Source: Vitrella brassicaformis
Taxonomy: Eukaryota > Sar > Vitrellaceae
Length of the DNA: 21,052 nucleotides
Direction of reading: 5' to 3'
Assembly: GCA_001179505.1 (NCBI GenBank)
Contig: CDMY01000753.1
Location: 1 to 21,052, forward strand
Each line of letters opens with the position of its first letter. The first letter of the stretch is position 1. Below, piece after piece: positions 14,189 to 21,052 of this stretch. Made by a program: the position numbers and the translations under genes. The notes below the pieces were generated by a model that saw only the letters and a program-made list of their open reading frames with translations, was not told the origin of the DNA and ran no database searches.

Positions 14189-17100
14189 AAGCGTTCTGTC
14201 AGCATGTGTTGACATTTCTGTCTTGGCTGCTCTTGGCCGCCGTTGCATTCATGCACGGCGTGTCTGGCAGCAACACAATCGTTTCTTCCATATTTTCTCT
14301 CTTCACTGGCTTAGCTTCGCTGCTTGCCCAGCGACCTAAGCAATTCATACGTACAGACAAATTGGAAGGCTGTCGACTGCATGCATATCGTGCTGCATGC
14401 GGCCTGACTTCGTTCTTCTCGTTTGTCCCACTTACTTGGGTGGCCCTCATTGTAGCTTTCTGTAGCGCTTTGATGTCTTGTCACGCATTGGCGGGGCTGG
14501 AAGGTGGCCGTTCAGCCGTACTTGCCTGCATGGATCAGCAAGGGAATAAGACGTTCCTGTCGAGTGTCGAAGGAACGGGCTTTCGTCTCACCACTTCTGT
14601 CTGGCTTGGTTCACGCAAGAGGGGCGATTCTGTCTCCGCCTTGGTGGATACAGGTGCAGATAATAGTTATATGTCATTTTCCCTGTATCGCACTCTGCGT
14701 CAATTTGGGATTGTTGACGATCTGCAGCCGACATGGAGAAGGCCTTACAGTGAAGGAGGTCTTCCCTTGAAGGCCAAAGGCAAAGTGCGATTAACGCTTG
14801 CTCACCCAGAGTCAATGGCTGGAGTGACACCGATTTATTTCGATGTGACAGTGGTAGAGAACATGACCACGGACTTGATCCTTGGTGGTGATTTTCTTCA
14901 CTATCACTGTCGAAATATAGACATACAGAATATGAAGCTGTATTTGTCTCGCTGGTCGCCGATGTGTCTCTTCCATGCTCGGGCTGTGTCTCCCGACATG
15001 CGAGGGTCAGCGGCCAGCCGTCTGACAAAGGACCTCTCGAGGAGAGGCCTGGACAGACACTCACCTGCGACTTCGATTGTCTCTTCGATTGAGGGACAGA
15101 AATCGAAGAAAGCTCAAAGAAAACCCAAGGTTCGTCTGCAAGGCGGAATGCCGGTGGCTCGCGCGTCAGCCAGTCACTCCATTCCTGCCTGGACGATGGC
15201 GGTTGTTGAAGCTGAGCTGCCCGACTCAGATTTGTCTGAGGGGACAGAAGGCCTCATCGAACCGCTGAGGTGCTGTCCTTTTCAACAACGGCTTTGTGTT
15301 GCAAATGCACTGGTGACAGTGCGAACCGCTCACCTGACCGTCAAGAACACAGACAGAAAGAGAAAAGCTACGGTGGTGTACGTGCCAGTAGCTAATTTCT
15401 CTCCCAGACCTGTCAAAATTCAGATCGGTACTGAGATTGGCAAATTCGTGCCAATGCAGCTGATCAAACACGAGAACGTGATGCCTGTCATGGATAAGGC
15501 CACGTATCGTGTACGAGACAAATCTTTGCTGGAAGGCTTGGATTTGCCGTCATTTGCCACTGTCGAAGAGGATTCCTCACTTGGCAAAGACGAGAAGGGC
15601 CGAGACATTGCTGAGGTCTTGTATACAAACTGTCCGTTCGTCAAGCCTGAGACAGATGAGATAGCTGCTGTCGCTACTCACCTCTCGAAGGCCGATGCGG
15701 TGGAAACTCATGTGATCGATCCCGATTGCTGTGTTTCCGCTGTGGCTTCGTTTCCATCCAAAGGAGACGTGGATGAGGATGAGTTGCCCGACGCCCAGCG
15801 CGTCGTCTCGCCCGATCATCCACTTGCTCCCGATCCATCTGACGATGATCCCATCATCGAAGATGAAACGGAAGAGCAGAATGAGCCAGTGCAAGGCTCC
15901 CACGACGACCCAGTAATTCAGGAAAATCCTGATTTGAGTCGATCGAGGGACGGCACTTGGTTGCATTCATCGCCTGACCCGAAAGAGACAGATGAGCCAC
16001 CAGTGCAAGAATTTGCGCGAAGGGAAGACTCACCGAATTTCTCTCGAGTCGGCGCCAGGCAATACGTGAAAGAGGACTTGTCGCATGTCGACAAGATCAA
16101 CTTCCTTGTGTATCCTGAGGATAAACATGGGCAAACTCAAACACAGAAAGCTATCATTCATAGCTTGGCTTGTGAGTTTGAGGATTGCTTCTCGAGCGAA
16201 AAGATTCCGTATGGCAAAGGCAAGCTGGTCTACCATTATATTGAGGTGAAGGGCCAGCCTCCTTATGAGCCTGCACGAAATCGACGCTCACCAGCGAAAG
16301 CAGCAGAAGAGCAGAGGCAAGTGGATGACATGTTGAAGGAGGGAATGATCCGCCCTTCGTCATCACCTTACTGTGCCCCTGTTGTTCTTGTGCGGAAGAA
16401 GGATCCGAATCAATGGCGTCTCGTCGTTGATTACCGACCCTTGAATGCGCAAACTGTCTTGGATAACTTTGTGCTTCCTCGCATTGATGAGACCTTGGAT
16501 GCCCTCGCGGGACATTCATGGTTTGCGACGCTCGACTTGGCAAAAGGTTTCCATCAGATTCCGATGGCTGAGTGTGACAAACACAAGACAGCCTTTGCAG
16601 TTGCTGGTCGAGGACAGTTTGAGTATGAGTTCCTACCCATGGGCCTCTCAAACTCCGTCGCTACCTGTCAACGATTCATGGAGGTTTGCTTGGCTGGTCT
16701 GCAGTGGCAAACATGTCTCGTCTACCTCGATGATATCTGCGTCATGGCAAGAAGCCATGAAGAGCTCTGCACACGCTTGCGTGAAGTCTTTGAGCGTGTC
16801 CGAGCTGCGAATATTCGATTCAAGCCCTCAAAGTGTGTTCTCGGCACGAGGCGAATTGATTACCTTGGTCATTCTGTCACGGCCAAGGGCGTCAAGCCGC
16901 TCAAGGAGAAAATACAAGCTGTCGCTGACTTTCAGTTGCCCAGCAACAAGAAAGAGCTCCACAGCTTCGTCGGCTTGTGTCAATATTATCGCCGATTTGT
17001 GCAGGATTTTGCAGTGATTGCTGCTCCTTTGACGGACAAGCTCAGTGCAAAAGCACCTGACAAATTCGCGTGGACATCAGAGATGAGGGAGGCATTCTAT

Positions 17101-19788
17101 CGTCTCAAGAAGGAGCTCTGCAGTGAGCCCATCCTTCGCCTACCCGATTTCTCTAAGACATTCATCTTGAAGACAGACGCCAGTGACCGTGGAGTCGGTG
17201 GCGTGCTGGTTCAAGAGGATGCGGATGGAACAGAGCATCCTGTCCTTTATGTCTCTCGCAAGTTTAACGCCACGGAGGAGAAGTCCTGGTGGCCAACAGA
17301 GAAAGAGGCATTCGCTCTGTACTGGTGTGTGAAGACTCTTCGTCCTTACCTGGACGGGAGGCACTTCATCATCAAGACCGATCACTCTGCTTTGAAGTAC
17401 ATCAAAGCATGGAGAGAGATCAACCAGAAGGTCCAGAATTGGAGCCTGCTCCTCCAAGACATGGACTTTGAGGTGCGGCACAAGAAAGGCAAGCTGCATC
17501 GAGATGCTGACGCCATCTCGCGGCTCTGCGCCATGGCTGCCAAAGCTTGTGGTTGCACAGAGGAAGAGTGGCGCTCGATGGTCAACACCATCGAGGAGGA
17601 CTTCGACGAAATGCCTGAAGAGGGCAGTCCGCTCTCAGCAGACATTCTGAGAAGTGAAGCGTCCGCTCATTGGCCAAGTGATGAAGAGATCATCACTTTG
17701 CAACGAAACGATGAAGAGCTGGGTCAAACATGTGAGTATCTGACCACGGGCAAGGAACCAAGCGACGAGAAAATCGCAAGGATGGTCCGCTCGGGCTCTT
17801 ACGAGTTTTCGTTGATCGATAGAAAATTATTCCGAATTTTCCGAGCACCCAGCAGAGGGATAACGCCGTGTCTCGTTGTTCCTCCGCCTCTTCGCGAGAA
17901 GGTGCTCTACGAGAATCACGGCCATGTGTTGGCTGGCCATCTCGGTCTCCAGAGAACTGTGTCTCGCATTTCTCTGCGATACTGGTGGAGAGGCATGTAT
18001 GACGACATTAAGAGATGGGTCATGAATTGTCCAGTGTGTCGTGCGGCGCGACAGCGCCCGACGACTCACTGGCCTCTCAAACCCATCCCGGTGACTCGTG
18101 CGTTTGAGTTGGTCGGCATGGATATTGTTGGACCGCTGCCTGAGTCACACAATGGCAATCGTTACATGCTTGTCTTCATGGATTACCTGACAAAATGGCC
18201 TGAGGTATTTCCGATGAAGGACATGACGGCTCTCGCTGTCGCTGAGTGCTTGGCTTGGTTTGTTGCCCAGCATTCAGTGCCGAAAGCCATTTTGATTGAC
18301 CAGGGCTCGCAGTTGAAGTCGAAGGAGCTTCAGAAAATCTGCGATGTCTATGGCATACACCACAAATATACAACACCAGCACATCCAGAGACGGATGGCT
18401 TGGTGGAGCGATTCAACCAAACCCTTGTCCACCAACTCAAGAAGCTGGTAGACATGAAGGAGAATCGCTGGGAGAAATATCTTCCGTATGTGTTGTTTGC
18501 TTACCGTGTCACCACGCAGCAGAGCACGAACCATACGCGGTTTGAGATGGTGATGGGTCGACAAGCTCGTCTGCCGGGTGATCAGTCTTTGGTTGCAATG
18601 GACATGCTGTCCGGCATTGAACCAGAAGACTATGTCGAGGTGCTGCGCGAAGGCCTCGAGATCCTGCACAAGGAGGCTCGGGAGAACATCGCAAAGCAGC
18701 AAGAGAAGATGGCCCAAAAGTCAGCTTGGGCCGCAGAGAAGCTGCCCCGATATGAGATCGGGCAGATGGTTCGTCTCCATTTGAAGCAGATTCCGAAAGG
18801 AACCAGCTCGAAATTCGCTCTCCCTTGGCGAGCGATTTTCCGAGTCGTCGACGGCTTCAACAATGGATTGAACTACCGCATTCAGCCTCTTGGTGGACAA
18901 CAGGTGATGAATGTGCATGTCTCTCGCTTGGCACCCGCTTATAAAAGCAAATGGCTCCAGGAATCCCCTGAGAAGCCAGAGAGCTTTAAGCAGGTGACCA
19001 TCGAACACAGGCCCACCGCACCAGCGAACGTCTTGGACGAGACGGACACCGGTGAGGTGTGGGAAGTGCAAGAGATACTCGATATGCGCACCAGGAGAGA
19101 CGGGCGCCGCGACTATCTCGTCAAGTGGAATCTCCTGCCGCGTAGCTTGGCGGAGTGGATTCCAGAAGAACAGCTCTTCTGTCCGAAGCTCTGCAGTGAC
19201 TTCGAACGGAGAAAGAGAATGATCGATGCGAAGAAGCAATCAGAGCGGTACGTGAAAGCTCAAGCTGTAGCTGCAAGTCGCGCCAAAGTTGGCGGCCTTG
19301 ACTTCACTGAGACGCCCAGATTGCAGCAAGAGCCTGCAAAAGGAAAGCAACCGACCTTTGAGCAGATCAAAGTGGGCCAGGTTCTCCTTTTGTTTCATCC
19401 TGAGTCGCATGGCATTTACTACGTGAATGTGTTGGCAAAGGATGGAGACGGCATTGAAGCTCGCTATCTGCCGAAGAGCTCGAAGGTAGAGGTCGAGCAG
19501 GGCAAGTTCAGACACCCTGCTGGATACTCCACTCGCTTCTCGCGCAGAGAGCTTGAGAAACACTACACTTGGCGGATCATGGGAGACGCCGAAGTGCGAG
19601 CCCTTCCCAAAAGGAAGGCACTGAAGATTCCTGCTCCTCCTCAGGCAGCGCAAGCGCCCCCTGCATCACAGCATGCCGGGGCCGCACAACAAAGAGCGGC
19701 GTCGACGGAGCGTAGAACCTCGCAGAGACTCGCTGACAGGCGGGCTGCGCAGAGTTCATCGTCGACCGAGGACGCTCGACGTCAATGA
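14104..19788 (+). CDS. pol: Pol polyprotein: membrane module, protease, RT, RNase H, integrase, chromodomain
   Basis: This is 1894 codons without a break; the frame is open from 14056, so ATG 14104 may not be the true start. Hydrophobic segments lie at about residues 34-53, 57-74 and 101-127. Aspartic protease: VDTGADNSYM (Asp182) and DLILGGDFL (257-265). A beta-rich linker (about 335-455) and an acidic stretch (555-640) precede RT. RT has FATLDLAKGF (Asp811), GLSNSVATCQ and YLDD (874-877). RNase H: KTDAS (1025), TEKEAF, KTDHS (1093), DADAISR (1136). Integrase: HHCC zinc site (His1272, His1279, Cys1309, Cys1312) and catalytic Asp1340, Asp1399, Glu1435. GPY/F-like region at 1570-1593, chromodomain at about 1651-1705. 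An extra domain (about 1750-1827) and a Pro/Ala/Ser tail follow. All catalytic residues are present, so the enzyme is probably active. Confidence 0.95.
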   Translation: MLYDSLNEGRILDEMLRSGYREWETVSLKAFCQHVLTFLSWLLLAAVAFMHGVSGSNTIVSSIFSLFTGLASLLAQRPKQFIRTDKLEGCRLHAYRAACGLTSFFSFVPLTWVALIVAFCSALMSCHALAGLEGGRSAVLACMDQQGNKTFLSSVEGTGFRLTTSVWLGSRKRGDSVSALVDTGADNSYMSFSLYRTLRQFGIVDDLQPTWRRPYSEGGLPLKAKGKVRLTLAHPESMAGVTPIYFDVTVVENMTTDLILGGDFLHYHCRNIDIQNMKLYLSRWSPMCLFHARAVSPDMRGSAASRLTKDLSRRGLDRHSPATSIVSSIEGQKSKKAQRKPKVRLQGGMPVARASASHSIPAWTMAVVEAELPDSDLSEGTEGLIEPLRCCPFQQRLCVANALVTVRTAHLTVKNTDRKRKATVVYVPVANFSPRPVKIQIGTEIGKFVPMQLIKHENVMPVMDKATYRVRDKSLLEGLDLPSFATVEEDSSLGKDEKGRDIAEVLYTNCPFVKPETDEIAAVATHLSKADAVETHVIDPDCCVSAVASFPSKGDVDEDELPDAQRVVSPDHPLAPDPSDDDPIIEDETEEQNEPVQGSHDDPVIQENPDLSRSRDGTWLHSSPDPKETDEPPVQEFARREDSPNFSRVGARQYVKEDLSHVDKINFLVYPEDKHGQTQTQKAIIHSLACEFEDCFSSEKIPYGKGKLVYHYIEVKGQPPYEPARNRRSPAKAAEEQRQVDDMLKEGMIRPSSSPYCAPVVLVRKKDPNQWRLVVDYRPLNAQTVLDNFVLPRIDETLDALAGHSWFATLDLAKGFHQIPMAECDKHKTAFAVAGRGQFEYEFLPMGLSNSVATCQRFMEVCLAGLQWQTCLVYLDDICVMARSHEELCTRLREVFERVRAANIRFKPSKCVLGTRRIDYLGHSVTAKGVKPLKEKIQAVADFQLPSNKKELHSFVGLCQYYRRFVQDFAVIAAPLTDKLSAKAPDKFAWTSEMREAFYRLKKELCSEPILRLPDFSKTFILKTDASDRGVGGVLVQEDADGTEHPVLYVSRKFNATEEKSWWPTEKEAFALYWCVKTLRPYLDGRHFIIKTDHSALKYIKAWREINQKVQNWSLLLQDMDFEVRHKKGKLHRDADAISRLCAMAAKACGCTEEEWRSMVNTIEEDFDEMPEEGSPLSADILRSEASAHWPSDEEIITLQRNDEELGQTCEYLTTGKEPSDEKIARMVRSGSYEFSLIDRKLFRIFRAPSRGITPCLVVPPPLREKVLYENHGHVLAGHLGLQRTVSRISLRYWWRGMYDDIKRWVMNCPVCRAARQRPTTHWPLKPIPVTRAFELVGMDIVGPLPESHNGNRYMLVFMDYLTKWPEVFPMKDMTALAVAECLAWFVAQHSVPKAILIDQGSQLKSKELQKICDVYGIHHKYTTPAHPETDGLVERFNQTLVHQLKKLVDMKENRWEKYLPYVLFAYRVTTQQSTNHTRFEMVMGRQARLPGDQSLVAMDMLSGIEPEDYVEVLREGLEILHKEARENIAKQQEKMAQKSAWAAEKLPRYEIGQMVRLHLKQIPKGTSSKFALPWRAIFRVVDGFNNGLNYRIQPLGGQQVMNVHVSRLAPAYKSKWLQESPEKPESFKQVTIEHRPTAPANVLDETDTGEVWEVQEILDMRTRRDGRRDYLVKWNLLPRSLAEWIPEEQLFCPKLCSDFERRKRMIDAKKQSERYVKAQAVAASRAKVGGLDFTETPRLQQEPAKGKQPTFEQIKVGQVLLLFHPESHGIYYVNVLAKDGDGIEARYLPKSSKVEVEQGKFRHPAGYSTRFSRRELEKHYTWRIMGDAEVRALPKRKALKIPAPPQAAQAPPASQHAGAAQQRAASTERRTSQRLADRRAAQSSSSTEDARRQ

Positions 19789-19797
19789 GGGGCGAGC
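19785..19797 (+). other. Poly-purine tract overlapping the pol stop
   Basis: ATGAGGGGCGAGC directly precedes the 3' LTR and contains the pol stop codon TGA (19786-19788). The purine run GAGGGGCGAG is the expected primer for plus-strand synthesis, though one C interrupts it. Confidence 0.6.
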
Positions 19798-21052
19798 TGT
19801 GGTGAGGTGCTCCCTCCCCACTGACTCATTGATTCTTTTTTCGAAGTACTTTTCGTTTCCCGCCACAGGTGCTCTAAGCCCTGTGCAAGGCGCCCTCCGA
19901 AGCAAATGCTTCGGAGACGGCTGAATTCTTTTCTTGTCTACATAACTGTAGCCTACATATCTGCAGCTCTGCCCTTCGTGCCCCGTCGCCGTCGAATTCG
20001 TTTCATGTATGCACTGCATGTTGTCTGCTGGGGGGCTGGCTGTCTGACTGGCTGACTGGGGAAATGGATGGAAATCGATGGGAAGGAAGGACTCGTTTTT
20101 CCGATGTACAGGCAGTGCCGCCCATCTGTGGGTTTACTTTGTCGATTGGTACTGGTTTGCGCCCGCGAGCGCTCGTCGAGTGACGAAATGACTGTCTGAA
20201 GAAGCGTCTGAGACACGCCTTGTTTGCTTTGATTGGAGTCTGTACGAGAGAGGAGAGGTGCTCTGCTTATTTCTGTGAGGGCCTATGTATTTACTTCATG
20301 AAAGAAAGGCCGAGCAAGGGGAGACAGGAGTGCACAGGCTCGAGAAAGAAGGCTGGCCGTGGCTGAGTTGTGTCGAGAGATGTGTAAATGCATGCGGGTC
20401 TGCATGCATACTCGCTGGTTTTACAAGGTGTACGCTAGTTGTACAGGGTGCGTACATAACGCCGTACGCACTGTAGAGCAAGGACATTTTTCGAATGCTC
20501 CGACTCTCCTTCATCACCCCCATTCCACTTCCAGTCCACTCGTGTGACTTCTGTCTTTGGTGCTTCTTCGTGCGGACAAAGCGACTTCGTTTGGTTTGAG
20601 TGAAAGAGACGTGTCGTTGTTGTCTGTCTTGCATCTGCGGAGGTGTTCCTCGAGCAGTCTTATTCCCTCGTGGCCTTTCTCGGCGTCTCGGAGCGGTCTT
20701 GGGCGTCAGGAGCGGCTGCAAAGAGCTCAGGTATGACATTGACTGGCTGCGCTTGTGTGTGTGTGCTGGTCTGTGTCAGTGCTGAATGCGCCTGAGGTAA
20801 TCGGATGCCATCGGAGCGGGAGGCGGACCTCACGGATCCGGGACGTGCTCGCCTGAGTCGCGGTTCCTCAGGGTAAATGGCATGTACTGCCTGATGGGAC
20901 GCCGCCTGTGGCTTCGTAAGAGCGAGTTGTACGCCCGTGAGGAGCCGAGACGCCTCGCTGACGGCGATCTGCTGAACGGGCTGCAAGAGAACACTCCGTT
21001 GAGGATGTTCTTGTGAGCTTCCGTATGCGATGAAGCAGAGTGGCAACAAAGG
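19798..21052 (+). repeat. 3' long terminal repeat (truncated by the window end)
   Basis: It starts TGTGGTGAGGTGC 10 bases after the pol stop and follows the 5' copy to the last base (21052 equals 10264). Differences by eye are about 12 substitutions, one single-base indel near 20341 and an 11-bp net deletion near 20866 relative to the 5' copy. About 536 bp would be missing if the LTR is 1801 bp long. Confidence 0.93.
19895..19916. other. 10-bp palindromic arms near the LTR start
   Basis: CTCCGAAGCA, AA, TGCTTCGGAG form a perfect inverted repeat about 100 bp into the 3' LTR. In the 5' LTR (9097-9118) one arm carries C for G, which breaks a central pair. Confidence 0.6.

Larger units (their letters stand above)
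9000..21052 (+). mobile_element. Ty3/gypsy chromodomain LTR retrotransposon (right end cut off)
   Basis: Order is 5' LTR, primer-binding site, gag, two extra ORFs, pol, poly-purine tract, 3' LTR. The domain order protease-RT-RNase H-integrase and the chromodomain after a GPY/F module place it with Ty3/gypsy chromoviruses. Projecting the 5' LTR length, the full element would be about 12.6 kb. LTR copies differ by roughly a dozen substitutions and two indels in 1.25 kb by eye, so the insertion is recent. The 1894-codon pol is unbroken. It is unusual for the extra region between gag and protease and for membrane segments ahead of the protease. Confidence 0.93.

Overview
The window looks like nuclear DNA of a unicellular eukaryote. 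Long alanine, proline and acidic runs in the predicted proteins, inferred introns of about 64-78 nt with GT..AG ends and a TACTAAT-like branch site, and a chromodomain Ty3/gypsy element all fit a eukaryote. A chromerid or related alveolate alga is my best guess, from general appearance only (low confidence). I see no bacterial operon, rRNA, tRNA or CRISPR array. Almost everything that can be supported is mobile DNA.

Region 1 (1-3815) is gene-poor. It has the C-terminal tail of a protein running in from the left edge, two opposed arrays of AGCAAAGTAA-like pentamers (about 403-712 and 1955-2195), a strong hairpin, several short tandem repeats, and a few possible exons. One segment (2434-2514, minus strand) matches both flanks of the next element and behaves like a site that lacks the insertion.

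Region 2 (3816-8645) is a 4.83-kb DNA transposon with imperfect 265/268-bp terminal inverted repeats starting AAAATTGCAG. On the minus strand it carries a long, intron-containing and partly broken gene. Its pieces include an ISGDG segment and a QAHESVNKE segment, which I read as the Asp and Glu ends of an RNase-H-fold transposase. The superfamily is not recognised. A small acidic protein is encoded on the plus strand next to the left repeat. Both genes point inward, and splice-donor-like GTGAGATATG lies inside both repeats.

Region 3 (9000 to the right edge) is a young Ty3/gypsy retrotransposon, estimated at about 12.6 kb. It has a 5' LTR (9000 to about 10800), a primer-binding site that fits tRNA-Asp, gag with two zinc knuckles, a poly-purine tract overlapping the pol stop, and a 3' LTR cut by the window end. 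The pol ORF is intact at 1894 codons: protease, reverse transcriptase, RNase H, integrase, GPY/F, chromodomain and an extra C-terminal domain. Between gag and protease lie about 1.2 kb of additional ORFs in successive -1 frames. A canonical GGGAAAG slippery heptamer directly abuts the gag stop. The second extra ORF and the start of pol carry one plus three predicted membrane segments, so the protease appears to be made downstream of a membrane-spanning module. This is the most unusual feature of the window.
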